From Gorsachius magnificus (Eukaryota; Chordata; Aves; Pelecaniformes; Ardeidae): a stretch of DNA of 64,000 bases. The stretch is taken from assembly GCA_034008185.1 (NCBI GenBank), contig CM067082.1, forward strand, positions 6,990,984-7,054,983. The letters are read 5' to 3'. Both the position numbers and the translations under genes were made by a program. The notes beneath the pieces are model-generated. The model had not been told where the DNA came from. It saw only the letters and a program-made list of their open reading frames with translations, and searched no databases. Shown here piece after piece: positions 11,228 to 24,514 of the stretch; position 1 is the stretch's first letter, and every line of letters begins with the position of its first letter.

Positions 11228-14200
11228 AAAAAGAAAAGCAAAAATACTATTTATGGAAAGGAAAATCTATTTAGGGTGATAAAATATATTTTATACTCAG
11301 ATCTCACAAAAAGCTTAATTAACAGCTAATTAACAATTAACAGTTAACAATTAATAACCGAAGGCTTCTCTGCATGCTTTTATCATACAGCTGAATAATA
11401 ACTACTTCACTGTTTTTGAATATATTCAGCAAAGAACATACCAATTATATTTTAGTCTGTCCCTTATTTCTGTCAAGACATCAGAAAAAAGAAAAATATT
11501 ATTGTTTCAGTACGTCATGTTGGCGGTGCCTTTTCATTTACTCTTTACTTGATGTTTTCATTCCAGCAGTTACAGAATATTTTAAACCCAAACAAAAGTA
11601 GATGAAGCACTTTTTCATTTACAACTGGTTCCATAGAGTTAAACTATATGTAGATAAAATCACGAAATCAGTCTAAGTTTAAGAATTTGGTCTCTCTGAA
11701 CAGCAGAGAAGAATATTTAGATCTAATTTTTTATTTTGCCTTTGATCTAAGGTGCTTAAGAAAAACCTAAGAGAAAGAAGCAATAAGGACCTTCTTTTTG
11801 CAATGAAAAACATAGTGGGCACTATCAATTTAAATTAAACTGTATTCCCGACTACATGTGCAGAAATCACACCTTACTGTAATAACATCAAGGAGATTAG
11901 TATATGTTTACACAGGTTTAAATGGTAGTTTGCTTCCTAATAAAATTGAGGAGCTGCCACTGATATTGGGGCTAACTACAATATTCAGTTCAGGTCCAGC
12001 AGGAGTTATGTTCCTTGCACTGCATGACTTATTTAGATTACATGTGATATTTCCTTGAATTATTCTATACAATGGTCTGGCCTTTCTGTTGGTTTCCTAC
12101 AGTACCAGCTGAGACAGAGCAACCCACTTCAGAAGCTCTAGGTAGGAAGCAGAGGGGAGAAGAACAAGGGGAAATTTAAAATTTGAGTCAACCCTAGAAG
12201 AATTCCAATTTCAGTTTAAGAGAGCTGAGTTATTTTAAACCTGAACACTTAAACCATGAACCTGTTCCTAGAAGCTGTAGCCTCTGGCTAGAAGTACAGA
12301 AGAGTAGGTCCAAAATAGTATGTTTCATTGGTCTTATTACACTCAAAAACCCCACACATCCTGCCTGCATGGAGCATGCACCTTCAGTCCTGAATTTGTA
12401 CTATTCTGTGCCATAATTTAGAATTGGCTATGTGTATCTGTACCGAAAAGCATGTTAACTATCTTCTTCTAACAACATGCTCTCCAGTTATTCTTCAGTG
12501 CTTTTAACACATGGAGAGATACTCTTTACATTTACATTTAAGTCTGCACTTTTAAAGAAAGGAAGGGTTTGGAGGAGTTAATTTAAAGGGAAAATCCATG
12601 CAAGTAAAGCAATAGAGCAAAACATATCACCAGAAGCAAACTGTCATTGCATATTCCCGTCTGACCGTGCAAGGAGAACGCCATGCTGAGGCTTCATCAT
12701 TCAGTGGTGCAAAAACAGACAGTGAGCAGTAGGCCTGTAGAGTGATGCTGGAGGAGTGCCTTTTTTCTACAAAGAAAAGCTGAAAATAACTCAGTCATGC
12801 CCCACAGTCAGTTTAGTTTATTGCTTTAGGGGACTATTTAAACTTGACACAAATGAAACAGTCAGATTTAGTTGATCTGAACTGGTTTTCAAACTTTTTT
12901 TTTTTTTTTAATCTTTTATTTTTTCATCATAGAAATGGTCAAACCTTTTTAAACAACAATTCTTTTAAACAGTCACTGGACCCTGAAGTCTAAAAGAGTT
13001 GTCCAATAGAGTTCTTCAGCTAAGGAAACATGAAGGGAAGGAATCCATTGATAAATGCTAGGTTAGATCTGTACTGCAGACACACATAAAGCTGAGCATA
13101 AATGGTTAAATGGCTTTCCACAGAATGAGGCTACTGCATTCCATTCCAATAAATGCAAATCTTCTCATAGATTGTAATAGCAAAATGTTCTGTCTCATAA
13201 TAAGCAAGGAAAAGGCCCAGGATGAAATTCAGTGAGCTTGGCCATTCCATTCCATTCTCCACTTATAATATAATATAATGTATACTATATATAATGTACA
13301 CTATACACTATATACTATATACTGTATAATGGTAATATATATGTATGTGTATAAAAATTTAAATCTATGTGTCTATAAACTTATACGCACACCATTTATA
13401 TGCTTATATGCATATAAATAGACATACCCCATTTTTTTCCTTAATTACGTTAATTGATAATCAGAACAATTTTGATGAGAAGGCAGGATGGCTGCTGCTG
13501 TGGTGAGTAACAGTTTCTAGGGAAGATGGTGAACCATACAAGCTTTCAGAATTGAGGAATTGGGCGTTCAGGGTCAGAAGAACTTAACCTATTGGCTGAG
13601 CAACTGGAAGAAAGTGTGATCCCTTTCAGGGGAGACTGTGAGTACTGCCTGTGTGGCAATGCATAGACAAAGTAAAGAATGGAGAATTGAAGTGGGTCCA
13701 AAATCTGAGTGGAACAATTCTGGAGTGCAGTATATCGGTCAGTAAACACTGAAATGTGCAGGAAAGTAGGTTGAGAGCAGTGATAAATATTGCTAGTGAG
13801 GATGCTGAGCTGTCCATGTAGCTTGTCTGTGTGAAGACAAGGTTCTTGGCTGATATTAGCAAAGGTTAAACACTGTTCAAATGTATTTCACTGTTCAAAA
13901 GTCATTACAGATGTATCTTTTCTCCTCCAAGAAGTTACTGACCTAACACATGAGCCAACCTTGATCAGTTTATTCCTGAACAGCTTCCTTCAACGTCCAG
14001 TGATACTGATGCCAGTTGACCTAAGCCATTGCTTTGGATTAAGTCTTTGGATGGAAACATCAGAGGTTACTTGTCAGATCCATTTTTAATTGTAGTCTTC
14101 ACATGTGATCAGAAATGTCAGAAAGATCTATAACCTAGGAAAAAAAAATTGTTTCTTGGAACATCAGGAAGATCAGCTCGCTTGCCTACTTTACAGGTAC

Positions 14201-17181
14201 ACAGTGCAAAATGAGTGGTCATGCTGTATCTGAAGTGTCCATGTGGGTTCTGAAAAATATGAAATAGGATCCATAGGAGACATATCTTCTTCTGGAGTGG
14301 TGGTTGGAGGGTAGGTGGGTATGGTAGGGCAGCTCCAAAGGTAATATATGCCTGTGTTAAGGCAAGTCTACCTTGCCTTTTTTGTAGAGATAAACAGTTA
14401 CTTTTAACATTTTGATGAACAACTTTGCCGGAAATACTTTGCATGTTTTGACCGGCTCTGGTTGTGCCTTTAACAAACTGATTTCTTCAGTACTATTTAT
14501 CATTTCCTACTCATACCAAGTCTTGCTTTAATTAATACTTGTGGACTATATTACAAACAGGAACATCTAAAACCACACAGAATGATAAATAAATAGAATG
14601 TAATTGCCACCTGATTTCTTGCTTCAGCAGATTAATTCAAGGAGTTGAAGGTACTGTCTTCACAAAGAAGGAAGGCTGACCTAAGGAATGAATTTTTTTT
14701 TCTTAGATTCAAGAATCTGCAACTCAAGTCCCGGTCTACATCAACCTTTCTTTCATGCACATGTTAATCATCCTCTTTGTTCTTCAGCTTTCCAGCTAAA
14801 AGATGGCTAGTTTTAATTTACATTACTTTAATAGCATGAATATGTTAAAGACTGAGAGGTCTCAGATACCACAGTAATGACAAGACATGAGTTCTCACAC
14901 AAAGTCTATTTTGTCTCCATTAGGTACGCATTTTATTCTGGCTGTTAAAAAAAGTAAACTTAAAAATTGTCTGTTTATTGACTGCATCTGTCTCAGACAG
15001 TTGTTACTAGTGTTTTGATCTTGTGGACATTTCCAAAACATTTTGTTTTGATCAAAATTAACCTAGTTAGGGAATTCACTCTGCTTGGAACTAGCGGTGC
15101 TCTCTGTGTCTGCAGTGCGTAAGGCAGATTAAAAAGCAGGACAACTAAAGAGAGTAGCAACAAGTTGCAGAGGCAAGTCGGAAATTATTGTCTTCTCATT
15201 AGGCCAGTGATTGCCATAAAGGGACATATTGGTCTACCCTGAATCTTTTTTCTATCTATCTGGTAATGATATAATGAATTACATAATTTCCTCTTACCCA
15301 TGTACAAAATGTTCAGAAACCCGACTCTAAATCACTTTCTTTCCAATATTTCACTTTTTCGTTGTTATTTTTTTTCCCTCTTCCATTTTCTGTTTAAACT
15401 AACAACAAAGCTATTACTAGAATGTGCTTTGTACATATTAAATCCATATATCTACATGTGATGCTTACTCTTCATGTATAAATATATGCCTTATATGCCA
15501 TAAAGAATGCCTTAATCCGTGACCAATCTTTTTGCCTATTAAAGAATCAAATGTATAAATACTGTTTAATTAAATAGCTTTAATTTTTGAGTGATAAATA
15601 TAAAGGTATTTGCCCATATACATTTAAGAAGTGGAGAAAATAGAAAATAAAAAATCTACCTTTCATAAGAAAAGAAAAAAAAAATTTTTAAATTTAGATA
15701 AATTTATGTCCGTGATCTTACATTAATTCTATCAGTTTAGGCAGACTTCATCAACTCAAAAAAACCCCACTCACTATTACATTTACATAAATCCAGAGAT
15801 GGAAAATAGAGTAAAAACCCTGATAAAGCGGATTTAAAACTGGATTCATAATCTTCTAAAGGACTTCATGTACATAAGGCTGGATGCACCTTTGCATTTA
15901 TTGTACAAATCTAGATATACACACAGGTTTGTACTTTTCTTCATTCTGAAATGCAATTTAATATTGTTCATTAATGATTGCTGATGGATTTAATGAATGG
16001 AAATAATTAACCTCCTACTTCTTTTCTTCTAGAATCACCTGGTTTCTGAAGACCCAAGACTTCCCCATTACTCCCTGTTTTATGGCAAAGCCCATTTTCT
16101 AGCCCATTTCTTGATTCTAAAATTACTTAGATTGGTTAATTATATACAAGATTGTGAAAAAAATCTCCAGGAAGCTATTAAAAAAACCCCAACTTATTGA
16201 GTGGCTACAACAGAGGCCAAGGAAAATTTCAGTTAATCAGAGAAAGGTAATATACGTATGAAGAACTCTTTAACCCTGAGACGCATTAATTGATTCTCAG
16301 AAAACTAAAATGACTACGTTTTTTCTGCTGGAGAAAAGCTTGCACTCCCAGTTGATTAGCTTACAAAAAGCAATCTTTTTTATTGGCATCTTGGCTCAAT
16401 TAAGGAAGAAGAAAGTTAAGGTGTTGAAATTATGGACAGAAAGGTACTAACATGTTGTAGTCCTATTATCAAAAGCAACCACATTACAATATGGGTCTGC
16501 ATGCACACACTGCTAAAGGGAATTATGCCACCTGAAAAAAGACAACGCTTAACAGCATTGGCTGTAAGACAGGAGTTTCACCCTGGGTACTGTTGTTACA
16601 TTGAACAAGCTCTATCTGCAGCTCTGGAGCTACTTCACCCCACTTAATTCTAAACACATGAGGCAGTTAGCGCAGACAATTTGGGCTGTATGCAGCTACC
16701 TGGTACTGTTTCAAGTGCCTTGGTATACCTTATCTGATCTCCACCCAGGAGGTCAGGTCTTTCAACTGTGTCAAATCAGTTGCATTTCTGGATGTATTTT
16801 GGATATCATATAGCAACTTTGATGGTTTTAGAAGCCAATGTGTGAGCACCTGAATCAAACCACCTGGCTCCCTTTATATTCAGTCAAAAGAAACAGATGC
16901 TTCAGAATGGGAGCTGGGATCTGAATGATGCTCTAAAGATGCCTGTGCTCTTCAGCAAATTTGACTTAAAAAATAATGGTGGGAGATTCCCCTGACTAAA
17001 GATGGATGTGTACTGTGAAGATCTACAGCTGGGTAGACCACTCTTGGCTTCCTTCATAGTCAGTAGAAAGATAATTCCTACAGCCATTGGTATTTGAGAT
17101 GTAATTCTTCCCCTAAGGTTTACTATTTGTTTAGAGGAATTGTAGCTAAACTTCAATGAATGTTGACAAGATCTACACTAT
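11228..17181. other. Unique AT-rich DNA, no gene recognised
   Basis: Nearly 6 kb with no gene or named repeat. Contains short AT tandem structures: TTAACAATTAACAGTTAACA-type units at 11312-11356, a run of T at 12896-12909, and the TATAC-rich microsatellite listed separately. Open frames of 67-108 codons (for example minus 14118-14444) show no domain. This long AT-rich stretch with few repeats would be a sensible place to look for conserved non-coding elements, which cannot be recognised from one sequence. Confidence 0.5.
13263..13425. repeat. TATA/TATAC-rich microsatellite-like tract
   Basis: Alternating ATA, TATAC and TATATG units (for example ATATAATATAATGTATACTA, then CACTATATACTATATACTG, then TATGCTTATATGCATATAAA). 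It is impure, so either an old expanded microsatellite or simply low-complexity DNA. No flanking duplication or coding potential. Confidence 0.75.
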
Positions 17182-17478
17182 CGACTCTTCACAGTGGTGC
17201 CCAGTGACAGGACAAGGGGCAATGGACACAAATTGAAGCATAAGAGGTTTCAGTTGAATATGCGGAAGAACTTCTTTACTCTGAGGGTGACAGAGCGCTG
17301 GAACAGGCTGCCCAGGAGGGTTGTGGAGTCTCCTTCTCTGGAGATATTCAAAGCCCGCCTGGATGAAATCCTGTGCCACCTGCTCTAGGTGAACTTGCTT
17401 TAGCAGGGGGGTTGGACTGGATGATCTCCTGAGGTCCCTTCCAACCCTTGCCATTCTGTGATTCTGTATGCTTCTGTG
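17182..17478 (+). mobile_element. CR1 LINE 3' end with ORF2 C-terminus
   Basis: Forward CR1 fragment of ~295 bp. It keeps an open stretch of 64 codons (17194-17388) that is the C-terminus of CR1 ORF2: [53 protein letters not shown], then a stop. After the stop come the 3' UTR with GGGGTTGGACTGGATGATC, GTCCCTTCCAACCC, and the tail ATTCTGTGATTCTGTATGCT. It is 5'-truncated just upstream of the DRTRGNG motif, so it has no catalytic part and is dead as an element. Little divergence from the familiar consensus suggests a moderately young copy. Confidence 0.95.
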
Positions 17479-18404
17479 TGACAATGGCAGCCTCCATAAT
17501 TGCCTCAAATTAAGACAATCTATTTTATAGATGTTAAGGTATAAATTAATTTCCTGAATACAAAGTTTTTTACTGTTATGTGAGGTGCCCAAAGTAACAA
17601 GCATCCAGACAGATACAATACAGGACCTACATGCTTCTGGAGCACGAACTGATGGTAAAGTGGTGATGCCTTAGGTGTCTAAAATGGCACTAAATATATA
17701 TGTGTGGACAATTCAAATCCTCCATTAAAGCTAGAGAGATTAATGTTCAACCTATGCTCATAACTTCAGAGCTTTGTTTTAGTAAAGTCAACTGAATCTA
17801 GGACTAAGTATGGGATTGGGACTAGTGGCCATGACAATGAGGAGCAACCCAAACCAGTTGTTTCATTCCAGAAATTCGAAGTTGAGGGTTTTAAAAAGAA
17901 GTACATTTTTGTTTAAGAAAATTTATTATATTGAAAATTAGCTGCATTTCACAAAAAAAAAGAAGCACCATATTTTAATCTTTATACGGGCAATTAGACA
18001 TTTCAGTAATTTTCTTAAAGCTAGGGAAACACTTTCTAGAAGACTCATCTGCAGCTGGCCAAAATATCTTACATGACACTTATGTCTGTTCATACCACAG
18101 GGATTCTAGCACCAGGATGGGAAAGGAGCAGTGCTGTAATCCACTTAAAGTGCAAAGGACATCAGCAGGAATCATCAGAATGGGTCTGGATTAGGATGCA
18201 GCAAGACTACCTTTAATTTGTGTAAAAAAACCCTGTTGATATTTAATGCTGTTATATGGTTCTGATTACACCACTAGCAAGTACAAAAAAAAGAAGGAGT
18301 CTAAATACTTTTTTGACATTCTGGGAGCTTATTTCCTTAAAATTGAATGAAGTAAAAAAAACCCACCATGTGGAATAAAGAAGTCCTGCAACAACAAGGT
18401 CAAA
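17479..18404. other. Unique DNA between two CR1 copies
   Basis: About 900 bp of AT-rich DNA separating two CR1 insertions in the same orientation. No gene or repeat recognised. The last ~50 bp before 18405 (GAATGAAGTAAAAAAAACCC and following) may belong to the next CR1 or to the flank; the boundary is uncertain. Confidence 0.45.
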
Positions 18405-20084
18405 GAAACCATACTCCGCCAATGAGCAAGACTGGCAAACTGGTAACAACAGGTGAGGAGAAGGCTGAGGTACTCAAAAATATTTTTACCACAGTCTCCA
18501 CTGGCAACCACTCTTCCCACACCTCTCAAGTGGATGGACTGCAGGATGGGGACTGGGGGAGCAAAGCCCTTCCCACTGCAAGAGATCAGGTTCATGACCA
18601 CCTGAGGAAGCTGAACATACATAAGTCTATGGAACCTGACAAGATGCATCCCAGAGTCCCGAGGGCATTGGCTGATGTAGTTGCCAAGCAGCTCTCCGTA
18701 ATATTTGAAAAGTCATGGCAGTCAGGTGAAGTCCCTGCTGCCTACACAAAGGGAAACATTACACACATTTTTAAAAAAAAGGCCCTGGAAACTACTGCCC
18801 TGTCAGCCTCACCTCTGTGCCTGCGAAGATCATGGAACAGATCCTCCTAGAAGCTATACTAAGGCACATGGAGGCGATTCGAGAATGCCAGCATGGCTTC
18901 ACCAAGGGCAAGTCCTGCCTGACCAGCCTAAGGGCCTTTTATGATGGGGTGACTACATCAGTGGATAAGGGGAGAGTTATGCATGTCACCTATGTGGACT
19001 TCTGTAAGGCCTTTGACATGGTCCCCCACAACATCCTTCTCTCTAAATTGGAGAGGTACAGATTGGATGGGTGGACTGTTTGGTAGATGAGGAATTGATT
19101 GGATGGTCGCACCCAGAGGGTAGTTGTCAATAGCTCAATGTCCAAATGGAGACTGGGGACAAGGGCTGTCCCTCAGGGTCTGTAGTGGGACCAGTATAGT
19201 TTAACATCTTTTTCAGTGACATAGACAGTGGGATTGAGTGTAGTCTCAGCAAGATTGCAGACAACACCAAGCTGAGTGGTGCAGTTGACATGCCTGAGGG
19301 ACAGGATGCCATCCAGAGGGACATGGACAAGTTCAGGAAGTGAGCCTGTGTGAACCTCCTGAGGTTCAACAAGGCCAAGTGCAAGGTCCTGCACCTGGGT
19401 CAGGGCAACCCCCAGTATCAATACAGGCTGGAGGTTGAAAGGATTGATAAAAGCCCTTTGGAGAAGGACTTTGGGGTACTGGAGGAAGAAAAGATGGACA
19501 TGAGCTGGCAATGTGTGCTCGCAGCTCAGAAAATAAATCACATCCTGGGATGAATCAAAAGAAGGTTGAGGGAGGGGATTCTGCCCTTCTACTCTGCTCT
19601 CAAGCAACCCCACCTGCAGCACTGCATCCAGCTCTGGAGCCCTCAGCACAGTAATGACATGGACCTGTTGGAGCGGGTCCAGAGGAGGGCCGCAAAGATG
19701 ATCCGAGGGCTGGAACACCTCTTGTATGAAGAAAGGCTGAGAGAGTTGGGGTTGTTCATCCTGGAGAAGAGAAGGCTGTGGGGACACCTGATTGCTGCCT
19801 TTTAGTGCTTAAAGGGGGGTTATAAGAAAGATGGGGACAACCATTTTAGCAGGGCCTGTTGCTATAGGACAAGGAGTAATGGTTTTAAACTAGAAGAGGG
19901 TAGATTCAGGCTATATCTAAGGAAGAAATTTTTTATTGTGAGGGTGGTGAAACACTGGAACAGGTTGCCCAGAGGGGTGGTAGATGCCCCATCCCTGGAA
20001 ACATTCAAGACCAGATTGGATGGCGGTCTGAGCAACCTGATGTGGTTGAGGATGTCCCTACTCATTGCAGGGCAGTTGGACTAG
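18405..20084 (+). pseudogene. CR1 ORF2 reverse transcriptase remnant, broken
   Basis: Would encode the reverse transcriptase part of CR1 ORF2, which copies LINE RNA into DNA at a nick in the chromosome. Visible blocks in order: ADVVAKQLSVIFEKSWQSGE (18672-18731); [20 protein letters not shown] and [19 protein letters not shown] (18830-18950); [20 protein letters not shown] (18987-19050), which holds the first catalytic Asp region; [17 protein letters not shown] (19350-19400); [19 protein letters not shown] (19667-19725); and a C-terminal VKHWNRLPRGVVDAPSLETF (about 19945-20010). It is inactivated several times: a frameshift in the A-run near 18775, an in-frame stop at 19084, more changes across the FADD-motif region (about 19230-19270), a stop at 19551 and another near 19803. 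Clearly non-functional; the identity as CR1 is secure. Confidence 0.93.
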
Positions 20085-20139
20085 ATGACCTTTAAAGGTC
20101 CCTTCCAACCCAAATTATTATGATTCTATTCTATGACTC
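18405..20139 (+). mobile_element. CR1 LINE, 5'-truncated, 1.7 kb
   Basis: The longest CR1 in the window. It enters ORF2 upstream of the reverse transcriptase (KTGKLVT...EKAEVL, then TSQVDGLQDGDWGSK and LNIHKSMEPDKMHPRVPR), runs through the polymerase domain and the C-terminus, and ends with the 3' UTR block GACCTTTAAAGGTCCCTTCC and a TTATGATTCTATTCTATGAC tail. ORF1, the endonuclease and the 5' UTR are missing. The 3' tail is of the ATTCTATTCTATG type, unlike the ATTCTGTG type at 4583 and 17182, so it belongs to a different CR1 subfamily, nearer the copy at 38577-39579. Same orientation as its neighbour at 17182, but with a different truncation point, so this is not a tandem duplication. Confidence 0.95.
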
Positions 20140-23100
20140 TAACAACTGCCAAAAGATTGGCATCATCTTGAACAGAAATGTGTAGGTTTTGTAAGATAAA
20201 ATAAATGGAAGATTTTAGGGAGAGACCTCTAGAGATGAGGGTGCTTTGAATGGGTTGAATAGAGAAGACAATTACCAAAATGATTTCATTCTTGACAGTG
20301 ACTCCAGTGATGGGAAAAGAAATCAGCATAACAGGGAAGCACATCCACATTTCCATTTATGACACCGACAGAGACAATGACATACTTCTATTTTGCATTC
20401 TGTATTGCAAATCCAGTTTGGCTTTAACACCTCTATTTCAATGCAAAGAAAGCTGGTTACACACTAGCACTGAATTACTTACAACCTCCCAGCTGCCAGC
20501 TGTCCTGCTAAGGGAGTACTGTACTTTGCCAGTTGCTAGAAATGATTGTCATAAATTAATTTTCTCCGTGCATATATAAGTGCATAATAAGTGCATATAT
20601 AGCACTTATTTACTATGAATGTTTCCCATGCTAATCTGTCATGCAATAAACAGATTTTCTTCTTTCTGCTACCTGTGTAACCTAGTATTAACTTTCTTCA
20701 TAATGGAACACAAGGGGATGAATATCACCTACCATTTGTCTCCTTGAAGTCAGAATATATTTTAGCAATGTTAAAAGACAAGAAAAATATTTATTTTGCT
20801 GAACCAAGGCAAAGCAGGTAGCAGGACAGTAGCAGTACAATCTCTTATTTCAAATATCTTTTTTGTTCTGTTAGGAAGATAAAATAACTTCTTCAATGCC
20901 TCCTTCAGCAAACGTACTGTCTCAAGACTGTTGCCTCTAAATTCAAATCATAACTACCCCTCCCTTCCATGAAAAAAAGAAGTCATACTGTGAACTGGTC
21001 CCACTACCATTAAAAGCAGTGACACCAGCAATCCTTCATTCAGTCCACTGTTTTGCAGAAATTCTTTAGACAATTTTTTTTTTTTCATTAAACATCTGCT
21101 GTATTGCAAGTGCATCTGTAGCTATAAATTTCACACTAAATGGTTCTTTTAGAAATGACCAGGACATGTTTTGGGAAGATTTGTGGCCATAGTATATGGG
21201 ATCCTAAATACTCTTCCCTTAATCCTGATTTTACGCTGGTATATGCCAACAGACTTCAGCCTTTGTACTCCTGACTGACTTCATATTAAGTAAGAAGGGA
21301 ATCAGTCCTTCATAGTTGAACAGAACAGATGTGTGGTTTTAAATGACTGAAAATTATATTTCTTCACTGTAGATTAAACATTCTCCTACTGCTTGTTAAA
21401 TGCACTTGTTCATTTGCTTGATTGACTATAGATTCAAACACTCTTCTTTTTTAGAAATTGATATCCTTAGATGAGGTGTCTCAGCATTCAGTAGTAAGTT
21501 GATGCCAAGTACTTTGCAGTACAACATGCTTCGAAATTTTCATCAACAAAATATTGTGTAGAATGTGAACTGAAAAAAAACCCCCAACCAATGTTGTTTC
21601 CTGCAGGCAGAAACTAGGTAATATAAACTAAGAAAGCCCTATTGATAAATGAAGTAAATTTACATCCTTCTTCTGATCCTGTATTTCCATCCTGGGGGGG
21701 AAAAAAAAAAAAGAAGAAGAAAAAAAGAAATAGGATTTCCTTGTACATCTCTCTTGTTTTAAAATTCACATAACAAACAGATCACATTAACTCTAGCATC
21801 CATTGAGAGAATAAGGGATATTGTCTAAGTCCCATCATGTGTCTTCAGGATTCCTGCATCTGAAAACTGACAGGATTATGTCTTTTCTCACAGAAATCTT
21901 GAATGTCTCAAGTCAAGACACAGCCAACACATAGTGTCTTGTTCAAAGACTTTTCAAGGTCACTCTATTCACTCTATTCAACACAGCAACAGAAGGTTGG
22001 GGTAATGGTGATGTAGTCTCTTCCAAAAGTATCATCAGAGTCCACTGGAGAGTCAAGACACCTCATAAAGTCTAATGGCATTTTGGCATCTGTTCTAGAG
22101 AGCTTCCCTGCCCCCTCTTTCCTTGTCCTTTTTCCCTCCTAGTAGAAGTGCAGAAGCTACATGACAGAAGGCTGGAAATGTAAGCATTAAGCAGCTAACC
22201 TGTGGTTCCTTTTACTATTTTTTTAAAAAAAATCCTTTCTGCTTCCAGGGTTAACATAGCTCTGTCAGAATTTCAGTTTGAATGGAATAAGAGCCAATTC
22301 AGTTGATTCCCTAGCGGCTATCTAGAATGTGATTCCTGTGGAGTTATTCATAGATTAGTTAGTGTCCTTTACAGAACCTCTAAATCCTATATAGGTTGGT
22401 GTCACTTATTCCTGGATTAAATCTATGCTTTCTGCCACTAATACTGACACATCTCAATATAACTCTCATTCATTTAGGGACTTTGGTAACCACTAAGGGA
22501 ATTATCAAGGGGTTAAAAACAAAACAGCTCTCAGAAGAGCTCCGATTCATCCTTCAGAAGCCTGCACAATTCCTCTGCATTTATTTTGACAGAACAGAGA
22601 GTTCTGACATGCAGCAAAGCTCTGTGGGTATCCTGGATATTTTTGCACTGTATGAAGCAAAGGTAAAGGGAGACATAAAGTCATACATACCAGCTTTGTT
22701 TAAAGAGACTGCAGCTAATAACTTAAAATGTGACATATGTTCAGCCTCTAATCTTCTGCTCCCCGATGAGAGCGTCACCACTAGATACAATAAGGACAAA
22801 GAACGGAATGGGAATTCAAAATGAAAAGATAGGGATGTGTGCTTTATCATAAAAGACAAACTGAGTGCATGAATGTGTACTATGTGAACACAGAGCTCTA
22901 CTTGCAAGTTTTCAGATGAGGAACTGATTTCCTTCCAAAAAAGTTGTTGATGCTTTCTGGATTTACACTTTGACCTGCCCCGCATGTCACCGAGATATTT
23001 ACACTGCCAGCTCACAAGGCCAGATTATGAGATCTTTAGACATCTTGGTTTAGATTTTCTTAGGAGGAGGCATACTTTTCAGGAACAAATACAATCTCTA

Positions 23101-24514
23101 CCGCTCTCTATTCCAGACAATCCTGAGGGTAATTAAAAACTATCGTCATACTGCAAAACAATTAAAAAGGGACTGAATTAAAACCCCACAAATCCTCTTT
23201 TCAAGTATTTCCCATAGTTTAAGTACTTGATTTTTACACCTTCCTGTTCTTCTACTGCAGAGGTGTAACTAATATATGAAAACATTAAAAATCTCAGCGT
23301 CTGTTCTACCCTATAAACTAAATATCACACTAGAGCAATGTTTTGCTCCTTAGACCGGTAGCATGCTCCTCTGTGAGTTGTTCTACCAGGGAAAAATTAG
23401 TCAGTTCCTGCAACTTAAACAAAATCAGGTTTAAAGAAGTTTTGATTTGTTAGTGACATCTAATTAACCCACAAACAATGAGCTAGGCATTAAGGATCAA
23501 CAGCAATATAAGATATGAATCACAATGTTAGAAGCTTGTAAGTCATTAATAAAACTATACGTTTCTAAACACCCTTCAGTACCGTATTCCAGGAAGTTAT
23601 AATCACACACATAGTTGTGCAAGTACACACACACAGAGCTGTAGACACATCTGCTGTCAGGAAGTGTGGGTTACAGGCACGCCCTCTCTTCTGGAAAGGC
23701 AGGTTCCCCCGTTTAGACAAATCTGGTTTTGGAGATGTATGTGCTACTGCTTTATTTGTACCTGTGCCTTTCCTTACAATCCTCTAATGCATGCACCAGT
23801 GAGAAAGTATGCCCTGTGTTCATACGCACTCCCCTGTCGGCCTCCTGGGTACCTTAGGGCTTCTGAAATGGCACCAAGGTCAGCAATCACATAGATTTCC
23901 TGTGGTGAGAGTCCTGGAAGGACTAAGCCACCTGGCCTTCGGTGTGCATGTGTTGATGTCCACCTGTGAGCAAGGAGGATGTCATTACAGCCAGTGGGGA
24001 TCTAGTCAATGATGCTTTGTGGTGGACATAGCTGATTTGAAGGCAGAGACCCAGGAAATCCATTCACTTATTTAAACAGAGGCATCTAATCTTATTTCAG
24101 TCACATACTTACTTTCAGCTACTGCTCCAGAAACACATGGGTATCTGACAGGTTGTTCCTCTGTCATATCTGTGAGCCCCATATGGATATCACATTTTAT
24201 GATCTTGGGTAACCTACAGCATTCAAACAGTGCTATATGTCTATATTTAGGTAACTAAATCAAAACTCTTTCGCCTAATCAGCGGAGCAGTTCTCAACAC
24301 TCCAGTGGCTAATAACGATAGACCTCTAAGGCATGGTTTAGCAGCTCAAATGAAAAAAATTTCATCTAGGCCATTTGACATGCTCTAAGATATCCATCAC
24401 TGGTGTTTAGCTGCTGCTCCAAGACATGGATCTACCATAGGTACTGGGTCATGTTTGACAGCCTAATGTAGATTCTTCAGGCATCACTAATGGTACAAAA
24501 CTGTGATGTGTGAT
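20140..24514. other. Unique DNA; open frames of doubtful meaning
   Basis: 4.4 kb without a recognised repeat. Small local repeats: GTGCATATATAAGTGCATAA near 20567-20603, CACTCTATT twice near 21961-21980, and a purine run near 21700-21732. The plus frame at 22396-22824 (142 codons) and the minus frame at 22581-23015 (144 codons) overlap on opposite strands. Neither has a domain I recognise, and both are of a length expected by chance. The 22396 frame has no Kozak-like start context that I would rely on. Confidence 0.5.

Noticed and set aside
19173..19787. 204-codon minus-strand frame
   Set aside because: It is the antisense strand of the CR1 reverse transcriptase remnant at 18405-20084.
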